Assembly: GCA_030693335.1 (NCBI GenBank) | Contig: JAUYAU010000017.1 | Span: 1 to 64,000 of the forward strand | From: Sulfuricurvum sp. | GTDB lineage: Bacteria; Campylobacterota; Campylobacteria; Campylobacterales; Sulfurimonadaceae | Reading direction: 5' to 3' | Length of the DNA stretch: 64,000 bases | Shown: positions 1-8,576 of the stretch, in pieces | Numbering within the stretch: the first letter of the stretch is position 1 | How the letters are laid out: each line of letters starts with the position of its first letter | Position numbers and translations under genes: made by a program | The notes under the pieces: model-generated | The model's database searches: none | What the model was told of the DNA's origin: nothing | The model's input: the letters and a program-made list of their open reading frames with translations, nothing else

Positions 1-236
1 TGCTTGACAGCATCAGAGCAGATTTGGGTTCGGTTCAAAATCAAATGATTTCAACGGTTAACAATATCTCAGTTACGCAAGTAAACGTAAAAGCGGCTGA
101 GTCCAATATCCGTGATGTTGACTTTGCGGCAGAGAGTGCAAGCTTCTCTAAATACAATATTCTTGCACAAGCAGGTTCTTTTGCTATGAGCCAGGCGAAT
201 GCGGTACAGCAAAACGTATTAAAACTGCTGCAATAA
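1..236 (+). CDS. Flagellin, C-terminal fragment (5' end outside window)
   Basis: The open frame enters the window (first full codon at base 3) and ends at TAA 234-236. The visible residues are the C-terminal D1/D0 helices of flagellin: the [12 protein letters not shown] segment followed by [23 protein letters not shown]. In this family that region packs the core of the filament and is the type III export and FliD-contact end. It sits tail to tail with the flagellar glycosylation operon whose products probably modify it. The promoter and the variable glycosylated D2/D3 region lie outside the window. Confidence 0.95.
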   Translation, partial: LDSIRADLGSVQNQMISTVNNISVTQVNVKAAESNIRDVDFAAESASFSKYNILAQAGSFAMSQANAVQQNVLKLLQ

Positions 237-248
237 ATTAACTTTAGA

Positions 249-273
249 CAGTGCGCTGTTTAACAGTGCACTG
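249..273. terminator. Hairpin between flagellin and maf
   Basis: A 25-nt sequence folds into an 11-bp stem (one G-T pair) with a 3-nt loop, 12 nt after the flagellin stop and ending 1 nt before the maf stop on the other strand. No clean T-tract follows on either strand, so it may act as a bidirectional terminator or as 3'-end protection for the flagellin mRNA. Confidence 0.6.
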
Positions 274-274
274 A

Positions 275-2335
275 TTACGCAAGAATTTCAGTTGTTTCAT
301 TCATTTTTATGGAGTTGATCAACTCAACGATTGTGGCTTCTTCTTCCACTGCTTTTGCTTTTAAATGTTCATATTTTTCATGGTCAATGCTTAGGACTCG
401 TTTTGTAGGTATGGTAATGTGCTCTAATAGTTCAGGAGGCCATTGCTTAATTGCTTTCACAATAGTGCCAAATTGAGCATCAATTCCCCCTGCAATGACG
501 AAAAGCCAATAGCGATGGCGCATAATCCAATCAATCAGTTTTGCTTTCTTTTCGATATCTGATTGAGGATTACTGGTGTAAACCTCTGCTAAATCAATTT
601 CAAGATGAATCATGAAAGATTGAATGACATCAAAAAACATTTGGTTAAATTGTTTACTGTCAATGATGTCTTTTACCTCATCCAATTTATCGCTAAGAAC
701 TTGTAGGTGGTCAAAATCTATCTCTTCAAGTCGGTTGGTTTCATTGAGTTCTACTAGCTTCTCAGAGGCATCTTGAATGTTTATAAAAAGATTTTCAATC
801 ATCTCTTGTTTATCAACTGCTTCTTTGAGGATTAAGTTTGTTTTCTCAATCATTTGTTTGACATTGCGCGCTGCTTCCTCTGTATCTGGATACTCAATTG
901 AGAGAGGTTGCTTGATTAGAGAAAAATCAATGTATTTTTCAATAGCCTCGGCAAAAGGCATTTCGATCGCACCTGAGATTTGAGCCCCGCCTTCGGTAGA
1001 ATTGACGGTTGTAATAAATGATGCTGTTTTTTTAATAATGTCTTGAATGGTGTTTCTAAAAATATTCCAATAAAATGTCGTTCGGATGGTTCCCTCTCCT
1101 CCATATTTTAGAGTGAAGATATCATGTCCTTCAGGTTTTTCTTCATTAATCGTAAAGGTATGATCTTGGGCATGTGAGGTATTGTCTTCACCAAATGCAA
1201 GATCTTGTCCAATAAAAATAATATTTTTAAAATTTAACATAACGGCGAGCTCATGTGCTAAATTTGCAGCACTCATACCGCTGCCCAAATAACCATAATC
1301 ATCAAATCCGAAATATTTTGTATAGCCATGAGGGCGCATTTGCAAGAATAAGTTTCCGGTTCTTATCGCATCTTTGACCGCTTTATGGATAATGGAAACA
1401 CAAACAAAATTAACATCTTTTTGAAATTCCAACGAATTGTTTTCAAAAAACTTTCCTGTTTCCGGTACCCGTTCAAGTACGGTTACAAAATCAGGCTTAA
1501 TTCCATTTTTCTCTAAAATCGGGAAACTTGCATCGACGCTGATGATGGTTACATGGTCTTGAATGCTTTTCAATAAAGGGATTTGTTTCGTCAAGCTGGG
1601 CCCAGTTGAAACAATAATGACGGTTTCTCCCTGCCCCTTTCCAAAAATCTTCGTAAACTTTGGCCCTTTGATCATGTCGGGCAGATTGGTAAAATGATGT
1701 TCTATCCCCATCAAAGAATCGATAGGGCAGTTTCCATGACCCATGACGACTTGCAAAAGCGTTTCTGCTAATACACTGGTTATTTTTGCAATATTGTCAT
1801 AGGCGGTTTTTATGTAATAGTCTGCGGATACTTCCAGTTCGAAGAGTCTGGCAAAAAGCTGACTTTCGTGTTCATTGAAATATTGATAAGCATCGGTGAA
1901 ATCAAACTCTTTTGTCGCTTCGATGATCAGTTTTTCTTCAGCAATTTCTTTTGAAAAATCAATTAAATTGAGCACAATGTACAACAACTCATAATTGGAT
2001 TCAAATAAAACGATTCGTTTGATTGCAGGAGAGTCCAGCGCCATTTTTAAATAGATACCGTTAGCAATACCGTATATATAACGATAGTGATACGTTGAGT
2101 GGCTTTGTTTGGCTTCAGCGAGCGTTAAAACATCCACAACAGGATTGTCGTACATAAAAAGATGGTTGTTGACGTCAAGAAGATTTATAGCAACGGGATC
2201 TTCTCCTTGAAAAAGTTCAAATTCTTTATTCTCTTGAATAGAAAAGATCTCAAGAGCCAAAGCTGAGTTGACTGAAAAAATGGCTTGAATATTTTTGCCA
2301 TAAACAGTATCAAGGGAAATAGATGTTTCATTCAT
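275..2335 (-). CDS. maf: Motility accessory factor Maf (DUF115), flagellin glycosyltransferase candidate
   Basis: A 686-aa protein, the usual Maf length. An alpha/beta N-terminal part is followed at residues about 235-400 by the MAF_flag10/DUF115 core, with VSTGPSL at 242-248, then SVDASFPIL and KPDFVTVLE, and a helical C-terminal region. Maf proteins in Campylobacter, Helicobacter and Aeromonas are needed for attaching pseudaminic or legionaminic acid to flagellin before export. It is the last gene of the pse operon; its ATG overlaps the amidase stop by 4 nt, and it converges on a flagellin gene, its probable substrate. The exact sugar transferred cannot be read from sequence. Confidence 0.9.
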   Translation of the reverse strand: MNETSISLDTVYGKNIQAIFSVNSALALEIFSIQENKEFELFQGEDPVAINLLDVNNHLFMYDNPVVDVLTLAEAKQSHSTYHYRYIYGIANGIYLKMALDSPAIKRIVLFESNYELLYIVLNLIDFSKEIAEEKLIIEATKEFDFTDAYQYFNEHESQLFARLFELEVSADYYIKTAYDNIAKITSVLAETLLQVVMGHGNCPIDSLMGIEHHFTNLPDMIKGPKFTKIFGKGQGETVIIVSTGPSLTKQIPLLKSIQDHVTIISVDASFPILEKNGIKPDFVTVLERVPETGKFFENNSLEFQKDVNFVCVSIIHKAVKDAIRTGNLFLQMRPHGYTKYFGFDDYGYLGSGMSAANLAHELAVMLNFKNIIFIGQDLAFGEDNTSHAQDHTFTINEEKPEGHDIFTLKYGGEGTIRTTFYWNIFRNTIQDIIKKTASFITTVNSTEGGAQISGAIEMPFAEAIEKYIDFSLIKQPLSIEYPDTEEAARNVKQMIEKTNLILKEAVDKQEMIENLFINIQDASEKLVELNETNRLEEIDFDHLQVLSDKLDEVKDIIDSKQFNQMFFDVIQSFMIHLEIDLAEVYTSNPQSDIEKKAKLIDWIMRHRYWLFVIAGGIDAQFGTIVKAIKQWPPELLEHITIPTKRVLSIDHEKYEHLKAKAVEEEATIVELINSIKMNETTEILA

Positions 2336-3684
2336 ACGGATTCCTTAGAATTGACGGGGGATATTGGTAGGACTGTTTTTACAAGATTGAGTGTTTTTAG
2401 GTAGGTAAGAAAATCCAATAATAATTTATCACGATATTTTCCTGCAACAACACTAATGCCTATGGGTAAACCATTTTTCCCTTTGAGAACAGGGATAGTG
2501 GCAGTAGGAAGCCCTAGGTAGGTCCAAATGATATTGGCATCGGGGATATCGGGGGTTGTCAGTCCGATGGGAGCTTCATCGGCGGTAGCCAATGTGAGCA
2601 AAATATCATACGATTCGATCCAGTCATTAAAAGCCACTGTTTCACGAGATTGTTTTTCCAATGCTTCTTGATATTGTTCTTTGGTGATTTTATTTCCTTC
2701 TTGGATAATATTATAAAAAATCGGACTCATCAGGGTGTGTTGAGCATATTCGTCTTTGAAATAATAGGCGAGCGATTTATCGTAAATGCATTGATGCGTT
2801 GTGTGGATCGTATCACAAAACACAGGTAGCACTGCTTCCTCAATCTCCAAGCGGGGAGACTGTAAAGTACAACACCATTGTTCAAAGGCTGCTTTTGCTG
2901 CGTCAGAGGCAAGGTCCCATTTTGGGTGTTTGACGATTCCGATACGAAATTTTTTCTCAGGAGCAGTATGATAGTTGTCAATGTGGTGATGAACGTACTC
3001 ATAGTTTTCTCCACGAACACGGGATGCCTCAAAAATGAGGACTAAATCCTCCACGCTGCGAGCAAAAAATCCAAGGGTATCGAGTGAATCGGTGGTTTTT
3101 AAAACCCCTATACGCGGAAGCACACCAAACGTCGGTTTAAAACCGTAAATTCCGCAATAGCTTGCGGGGCGGCTGATAGAACCTGCTGTTTGGCTTCCAA
3201 GTGCTACGGGAACCATCCCTGTCGCTACGGCAACGCATGAACCGCTAGAGGAAGTTCCTGGACTGCGTAAAAGATCATGAGGATTGCGGGTTTTGTCTTG
3301 ATAATGGACAGCGAATTCGGCGGTGACTGTTTTGCCTAGCATGAGTGCGCCTGAGCGTCTGAGATAGTGAACCATGCGTGCGTCATTACCTGGTGTAAAG
3401 TCCTGCCAGATGGGAGAACCCATTTGGGTTGGCATATCATAGGTATTGTAGATGTCTTTGACACCGATAGGAATAGCGTAAAGAGGATAGTCGGTTTGTG
3501 CATAGGTACTGATTTTGGTAAGCTGAGCTTGTATCACCTCTTCATCGACAAATTCCCATGCATGTACGGTAGGATCAATTTCCCGTATTTGTTTCAAAGA
3601 TGCTTGTGCAATCTCTTGGGGTGTAATGGCTTTTGCTTCCAATTGCTCTAATAATTGGGTTGCAGTGAGATGGGCTAGGTTCAT
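2332..3684 (-). CDS. Amidase-signature family hydrolase
   Basis: A 450-aa amidase-signature enzyme of the GatA/AtzF superfamily. The Ser-cisSer-Lys triad is visible: Lys76 in GVKD, the serine-rich GTSSSGS loop with cis-Ser near 146, and the probable nucleophile Ser169 in TAGSISRPAS. Family members hydrolyse amides to acid and ammonia. It overlaps the sugar amidotransferase upstream and maf downstream by 4 nt each, so translation is probably coupled. No GatB or GatC homologue is nearby, so it is not a tRNA amidotransferase subunit in this context. A role in supplying ammonia to the amidotransferase, or in trimming an amide on the glycan, is inference. Confidence 0.85.
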   Translation of the reverse strand: MNLAHLTATQLLEQLEAKAITPQEIAQASLKQIREIDPTVHAWEFVDEEVIQAQLTKISTYAQTDYPLYAIPIGVKDIYNTYDMPTQMGSPIWQDFTPGNDARMVHYLRRSGALMLGKTVTAEFAVHYQDKTRNPHDLLRSPGTSSSGSCVAVATGMVPVALGSQTAGSISRPASYCGIYGFKPTFGVLPRIGVLKTTDSLDTLGFFARSVEDLVLIFEASRVRGENYEYVHHHIDNYHTAPEKKFRIGIVKHPKWDLASDAAKAAFEQWCCTLQSPRLEIEEAVLPVFCDTIHTTHQCIYDKSLAYYFKDEYAQHTLMSPIFYNIIQEGNKITKEQYQEALEKQSRETVAFNDWIESYDILLTLATADEAPIGLTTPDIPDANIIWTYLGLPTATIPVLKGKNGLPIGISVVAGKYRDKLLLDFLTYLKTLNLVKTVLPISPVNSKESV

Positions 3685-4784
3685 AGGCTCTCTTTGAATT
3701 TGCCTTGGCGCATTGCTTTGAGGACATTGGTGTATTCTTCTTCCGTGATGTTTGCCATATCAAGAAATTCATCCAGGTAGACCGGTCGTTGCTGATCGTA
3801 TTTTTTAGCGACTTCAAACCCCTCTTCACGTGTGAGGAGACCTGCACGAACATCGGCGCTTGCCTGATCGGTTCCCCGTCCGAAACCGCGTTTCACAAAT
3901 TTCATGTGGTCATGGAGTGTCTCAAATTTACACTCATTGCCTTTAAATCCTTTGTAATGCCCTGGACGGTGCTCTTCTTTCCAATCGTACTCTTTTTTGA
4001 TGAATTCCATTTGGCGTTCATCATCCCAAAAAAGGTAATCTCCAAGATGCAGACCCACCACGCCAACACGTTCAATATCTTCGTAGCTTGGAAGTGCAAA
4101 AGGGGCTAAATCTTTGCGTGTAATCTCTTCGTCGATCATCTGCTCAGGAAAAAGCTTCGCGGAAACTTTGGTGAAGTAGTCACGATCAAATTTTTGGACG
4201 TTATCTTTGAAATCGGCACGACCGCTGCTTTCGCAAACGGATTCTCCCCAAATGAGAAGCGGGATGTTGTATTTGACGGCAATTTGCAAAGGAAAAGCCC
4301 CGACGCCGGCGTGACAATGCCAACAGGAATCGCCGATTTTGTAAAAGGATTTTACAAACAGTTTTTTCACGAGTGCTTTGTTGGGGGTGAACATAATATG
4401 ATCGATTTCAAGTTTCTCAAGGGCATTGTCAAGATTGTATTTACCTGTTTCAGAATACCAATTATGATTAAAGGTTACTGCAAGGGGTTTCATCCCGTAT
4501 ACTTTTTTAAGGACGTGAAGCTGAAATACGCTGTCTTTACCACCGCTTATGGGGATAATGCAATCGTAATTGTCCCCTGATTTTTCTTTATAGCTTTCGA
4601 GTGTTTCGCGTAAAACGGCTTCACTTTTTTTCCAGTTAATACGCATTTTTTGCTCTTGCGCACGGCAGGCTAAGCAGATGCCCAATTCATCGAACTGCAT
4701 CCCTTCGTTTGAGCTTGGCATGCAGCAGCGTGTACAATATTGTAAATACTCTTTGTAAAGAGGTTTTCCGTAATCGGCTGTCAT
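3681..4784 (-). CDS. pseA: PseA-type N-acetyl sugar amidotransferase
   Basis: A 367-aa protein with an N-terminal cysteine knuckle (C17, C20/C21 and C37, C40) and an N-type ATP pyrophosphatase loop SGGKDS at 80-85. This is the architecture of the WbuX/WbpG/PseA amidotransferases, which activate an N-acetyl group with ATP and replace its oxygen by nitrogen, giving an acetamidino sugar. In Campylobacter jejuni PseA is needed for the acetamidino form of pseudaminic acid. It lies in the pse operon between a GNAT gene and an amidase, with 4-nt overlaps on both sides. WbpG-type enzymes can use HisH/HisF-like partners for ammonia; none is encoded next to it here. The family is clear, but the exact substrate is inferred from context. 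Confidence 0.85.
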   Translation of the reverse strand: MTADYGKPLYKEYLQYCTRCCMPSSNEGMQFDELGICLACRAQEQKMRINWKKSEAVLRETLESYKEKSGDNYDCIIPISGGKDSVFQLHVLKKVYGMKPLAVTFNHNWYSETGKYNLDNALEKLEIDHIMFTPNKALVKKLFVKSFYKIGDSCWHCHAGVGAFPLQIAVKYNIPLLIWGESVCESSGRADFKDNVQKFDRDYFTKVSAKLFPEQMIDEEITRKDLAPFALPSYEDIERVGVVGLHLGDYLFWDDERQMEFIKKEYDWKEEHRPGHYKGFKGNECKFETLHDHMKFVKRGFGRGTDQASADVRAGLLTREEGFEVAKKYDQQRPVYLDEFLDMANITEEEYTNVLKAMRQGKFKESL

Positions 4785-5323
4785 TGTTGACCTTTTAAAT
4801 AATCGTTATAAAGTAATCCGTATTCCACTATATCGGCAAATTCACCATTTTTGAAAATGGCATCCCGTCGTTTTCCTTCTTGTGTGAATCCCAGCTTAAG
4901 TGCAAGTTTTTGCATTCCGACATTGTCAGTATGTGTCCCGCAATGGATTCGATGCAGCTTCAAGGTATGAAAAGCGTAATCAAGTAAAAGTTTTCCTGCT
5001 TCATATCCGATCCCTTTTCCGTAAGCGCAAGGGTCTCCGATCAAAATAGCAAATTCGGCACTGCGGTTTTTGAGTGAAATTTGTTGCAAAGAGAGGTTTC
5101 CAAGGTGCTGATGGTTTTCTTTTAAACAGATGGCAAAAACAGTGTAGGCTGGATTATCGCTCACGCTGGCAATATAGGCTTGTGCCATTTCAGTGGTGTA
5201 GAGGTGTTCCCCATGGGAGTTATAGCGGCATACTTCGGGATTGTTTAGCCAAGAAGGGTAATTGCCATGGGCATCTCTCTTCTCCAGTGGTCGTAAATAC
5301 AGACGTTCCCCCTCGATTTTCAC
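4781..5323 (-). CDS. GNAT N-acetyltransferase (RimJ/RimL type)
   Basis: A 180-aa GNAT protein. It starts GERLYLRPLEKRDA and carries the acetyl-CoA binding stretch YGKGIGYEAGKLLLDYAF and the HCGTHTDNVGMQKLALKLGF motif typical of RimJ/RimL-like enzymes. The start codon is GTG at 5323, overlapping the stop of the upstream aminotransferase (GTGA). Next to an aminotransferase and an oxidoreductase, it probably acetylates an amino group newly placed on a sugar. It is distinct from PseH at 9604-10056, so the operon encodes two sugar-type acetyltransferases. The substrate is unknown. Confidence 0.85.
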   Translation of the reverse strand: MKIEGERLYLRPLEKRDAHGNYPSWLNNPEVCRYNSHGEHLYTTEMAQAYIASVSDNPAYTVFAICLKENHQHLGNLSLQQISLKNRSAEFAILIGDPCAYGKGIGYEAGKLLLDYAFHTLKLHRIHCGTHTDNVGMQKLALKLGFTQEGKRRDAIFKNGEFADIVEYGLLYNDYLKGQQ

Positions 5324-6618
5324 AACAATTCCTCACGATTTTTCCACACTTTTTCAAACGCATGCACGACATCGTCCATATCAGCTTCGGTCATTCCCGG
5401 ACGCATAAACTCATGCGTTATCAGACGATTATAATGCATATCCTCTGTTACTGGGCAAAGCCCTTTTGGATAGGTAACGTTACTGAGGCTAAAGGGATAG
5501 CCATCGCGTCCAAAGGCAATGCGTTCTTGATAGAGAGGTTGGAGATACAACGGCTTGACGTATCCGTAGCTCAGAAGGACAATGGACTCTTCACGTAACA
5601 GTGTTGGAGGCAGTTCGGCTTTAACGGCATCAATAAAACGGTTACGGTGCATGCCAGCTATTTTTTCATCAAACTGGAGAGGATGGACGTAAAACGCGTG
5701 TTTGGAAGATAGGCGAATTTTAGTCGGAAGAATACAAGGAATTTGGGCTAATTTCTCGTTGAGGTAGTGGGTATTGGCTAACCGCTGTGTTAGTAAATCG
5801 GGAAGCTTTTTAAGCTGTTCTCTGGCAATAGCCGCTTCGATCTCTGTCATACGGTAGTTAAATCCCACCATGTTGATGAGTTCGCTTTTATCTTCGATCC
5901 CTTTGGCAGAGAGGACCGCTTCGGCATGGTTACGGATGAGACGCAGTTTGTGAGCGAGAGCGTCATTATCGGTGACGATAATTCCCCCCTCACCGCTGTG
6001 AATGTGTTTATGGTAGTTGAGTGAATAAATCCCAATGTCTCCCAGTGTTCCCGCAAATTTATCGTCTAACATTGCTCCGGGAGCTTGTGCAGCGTCCTCA
6101 ATCACAAAGAGGTTGTGCTTTTTCGCGAGGGCATTAATGGCATCACGATTATAGGGTTGCCCGAAGATATCAACGACAATAATCGCTTTGGTACGCGGGG
6201 TAATTTTAGACTCGATGCTGTTGACATCGAGGCAGTAATACTCTTCTTCGATATCGGCAAAGACAGGGATAGCACCATACACGAGAGCCGCCGTTGCAGA
6301 AGCACTCATTGTATAGGCTGAGACGATTACTTCATCCCCTGGGCTGATACCGCATGCACCTACTGCAGCATAAAGGCCCGATGTAGCCGAATTAACACTG
6401 ATGGCATGTTTGACACCGAAATAGTCGCACCACTCTTTTTCCAAAGCCCGTACTTCAGGCCCACCATAAAAATCGTCGTGCCATGTTCCCAGATAGGTGG
6501 AAAGTTTACCGCTGCGCAAAACGCGTAAAACGGCCTCTTCTTCTTCTGCCCCAATGGTATTATATGCGGGGAAAGGGGCGGTACGAAGTTTGTCCCCGCC
6601 GTTGATTGCAAGTATCAT
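5320..6618 (-). CDS. DegT/DnrJ/EryC1/StrS sugar aminotransferase
   Basis: A 432-aa PLP-dependent aminotransferase starting at ATG 6618 (MILAINGG). A longer reading to 6693 would run through the upstream gene; the chosen start gives the 4-nt ATGA overlap seen throughout the operon. The AT_I fold shows NSATSGL for the cofactor phosphate, EDAAQAPGA, and the Schiff-base Lys204 in NYHKHIHSGEGG. At 432 aa it is longer than PseC (375 aa). Family members put an amino group on a keto-sugar nucleotide or on a cyclitol. The preceding Gfo/Idh/MocA gene could supply a keto substrate and the following GNAT gene could acylate the product. Confidence 0.88.
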   Translation of the reverse strand: MILAINGGDKLRTAPFPAYNTIGAEEEEAVLRVLRSGKLSTYLGTWHDDFYGGPEVRALEKEWCDYFGVKHAISVNSATSGLYAAVGACGISPGDEVIVSAYTMSASATAALVYGAIPVFADIEEEYYCLDVNSIESKITPRTKAIIVVDIFGQPYNRDAINALAKKHNLFVIEDAAQAPGAMLDDKFAGTLGDIGIYSLNYHKHIHSGEGGIIVTDNDALAHKLRLIRNHAEAVLSAKGIEDKSELINMVGFNYRMTEIEAAIAREQLKKLPDLLTQRLANTHYLNEKLAQIPCILPTKIRLSSKHAFYVHPLQFDEKIAGMHRNRFIDAVKAELPPTLLREESIVLLSYGYVKPLYLQPLYQERIAFGRDGYPFSLSNVTYPKGLCPVTEDMHYNRLITHEFMRPGMTEADMDDVVHAFEKVWKNREELL

Positions 6619-7577
6619 AATGGGTACACCTTTGCAAAAGTTTGAAAAATATGTTCGTGAATTTGGAGATGCTCTTTGAAAATCTGACTGCATGTTTCAG
6701 GGCTTTCACGAAGCAAAAATTCAAGAGAGTCAAGTGCGTAATGGGAGAGGTTGGTCATAATCGTTTCCCGTAGGGAAAGGGTGAAATACCCTTCATAAGT
6801 TGGTGAGGGGATTTTGGAATAAATTTCAATTTTATCGCCTCCCTCAAGGATTTTAATGACCCCTGCTTCAAACCATAAGGTGAGTTCAAATAACGAATAG
6901 GCAGAAGTACTAAGAACCGATATGGTTCCATCGCCACGTTCAAGAGAAATACCGAATTCTCCGCACAAATCACCATGGCAATGAGATGCCCGACAGGGCT
7001 TTATGGCAGTTAGATTTCCTAAAAAGTGGTTCAAAACACCCATGAGATGGGAACCATTGTGCAGTAATCCTTTGGTGCATACCCCTTGAAATCCGAGGGA
7101 TTTTCCAAACTCTTTGTTATTAATTCGTGAAGAGAGGGCAATAAAAGCAGGATTGTATCGGCGCATGAGGTGGATAAGTATTTTTTTATTCGTACGCTGA
7201 AGTTGTGAGGAGAGGGAATGAAATTCTTCCTTGGTGGCAACAAGCGGTTTTTCGCAAAGGATATAGGAACAATCAGGGCGCTGTAAGAGTGCGGTTAGAT
7301 CATGAAAATGGGCCGCCGTGGATGAGGAAATAGAAGCAATATCAAAGTGTTCATCATGGCTGATCTCATCAACATTGGTATAGCGAAGCACTTCCCCCCA
7401 TCGCTCCATAAAAGCGAATACATTGAGCTCTGAGGGCTCGCAAATGGCACTTAGCTGTGTATGTGGATGTTTGGAGTAGGCATGTGCGTGACTGGCGATG
7501 GACTGTGAATCCTTAGAATCGATGAGACCGCCGATACTTCCTGCGCCGATAATAAGTGCTTTGAGCGGTTCGCCCAT
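6615..7577 (-). CDS. Gfo/Idh/MocA-family oxidoreductase
   Basis: A 320-aa protein with an N-terminal Rossmann motif (IIGAGSIGG, residues about 9-17) and the ILCEKPLVAT signature of Gfo/Idh/MocA dehydrogenases, where the Lys of EKP is the usual catalytic residue. Family members oxidise or reduce sugar hydroxyl/keto positions with NAD(P). The preceding gene ends directly before its ATG (0 nt gap), and the aminotransferase overlaps its end by 4 nt. The oxidoreductase-aminotransferase-acetyltransferase order resembles the logic of 3-acetamido sugar pathways such as WlbA/WlbE/WlbD. That comparison is functional inference only. Confidence 0.88.
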   Translation of the reverse strand: MGEPLKALIIGAGSIGGLIDSKDSQSIASHAHAYSKHPHTQLSAICEPSELNVFAFMERWGEVLRYTNVDEISHDEHFDIASISSSTAAHFHDLTALLQRPDCSYILCEKPLVATKEEFHSLSSQLQRTNKKILIHLMRRYNPAFIALSSRINNKEFGKSLGFQGVCTKGLLHNGSHLMGVLNHFLGNLTAIKPCRASHCHGDLCGEFGISLERGDGTISVLSTSAYSLFELTLWFEAGVIKILEGGDKIEIYSKIPSPTYEGYFTLSLRETIMTNLSHYALDSLEFLLRESPETCSQIFKEHLQIHEHIFQTFAKVYPL

Positions 7578-8576
7578 CTAGTGGCCTTTGGTCAGTGTTT
7601 CCAAAAACAAAGCAAAATCCATGCCGAAATTTTCCAGCGAAAGTGCAATGGGGGATAAGTGAGAAGGCTTGAGTCCCTTAAGTGTTCGAAACTGTTGGGA
7701 AGAGGGGAGCGGGAGTAAAAAACTTCTGTTAGAACTTGGGAGATAGGAAATGACATTTTTACCCATGAGCGCTGCTGTGTAGAGCGCCATCGTATCAAAT
7801 CCGAGGATGATTTTGGCACTTAACAGCTGATGGGCGAGCTCAAACGTGTTGGCATCGTTGATCTGTACCCGCACGTGTGGATATTTTTGGAGAATTCTTT
7901 TAAATCCTGATGACTTTTCGCTGGGATGAAGTCGGATGGTGAGTCCTGAGCATTCAAACCGCTCAAAATTTTTCAAAATATCCTCAAGTGCTGTGTATTG
8001 GGTAAATCCCCAATAATTTTCATCTCCATAGGTAGATTTGGCAACGGCATCGGTGGGTTCGCTCAAAAAGAGGAGGTTTTGCGTTTGAGGTATGTTTTTA
8101 GATTTAGCTTCATGGATCAGTTTTTGGAGATAAAGATTAGGGAGTGCTATGGGGTTAGGAAGATGAAGATCTAATGCAAGCTGTAGTGCTTTTTCATCAT
8201 GCACGGCAGTAAAATCTCCGCAATTTGTTTCCCATTTGTCATCAGGGTATCCAAACCGTTCACGATAACTGCTCCAATGATCCAAAAATGCGATGGTTGG
8301 GATGCCGTGCTCTTTGCAGTAGGCGACATAAGGACGCTCCACTTTTTCTTGCCATCCCGTACCAAAAAATAAAGCATCAGGTTTGAGCACTTCAAGCTGT
8401 TGTACCGCATCATCGATGGGAGTAAAGGGGAGGGAATTACGTTCGCAAATAAGTGCCATTGGACTTTTGGAATGAGCAAAGATTTGCCATATTACGTCAT
8501 GATGGCGATGTTGATCGATCATAGCGTAAAGTAGTTGGGAACACCCTGCATCGTGCGAAACGACGGCAATGGTCAT
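7578..8576 (-). CDS. Unrecognised protein of the pse operon, possible GT-B glycosyltransferase
   Basis: I do not recognise a named family for this 332-aa protein. It reads as two Rossmann-like halves. The N-terminal half begins IAVVSHDAG and contains KPDALFFGTGW and GIPTIAFLDHW; the C-terminal half contains TIRLHPSE and ILGFDTMALYTAALMGK followed by VISYLPS. The last stretch resembles the C-terminal nucleotide-binding part of GT-B glycosyltransferases and UDP-sugar epimerase-like proteins. It overlaps pseI by 4 nt. No signal peptide or membrane segment is apparent, so it is probably cytoplasmic. Transfer or modification of a Pse-related sugar is an inference. Confidence 0.7.
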   Translation of the reverse strand: MTIAVVSHDAGCSQLLYAMIDQHRHHDVIWQIFAHSKSPMALICERNSLPFTPIDDAVQQLEVLKPDALFFGTGWQEKVERPYVAYCKEHGIPTIAFLDHWSSYRERFGYPDDKWETNCGDFTAVHDEKALQLALDLHLPNPIALPNLYLQKLIHEAKSKNIPQTQNLLFLSEPTDAVAKSTYGDENYWGFTQYTALEDILKNFERFECSGLTIRLHPSEKSSGFKRILQKYPHVRVQINDANTFELAHQLLSAKIILGFDTMALYTAALMGKNVISYLPSSNRSFLLPLPSSQQFRTLKGLKPSHLSPIALSLENFGMDFALFLETLTKGH

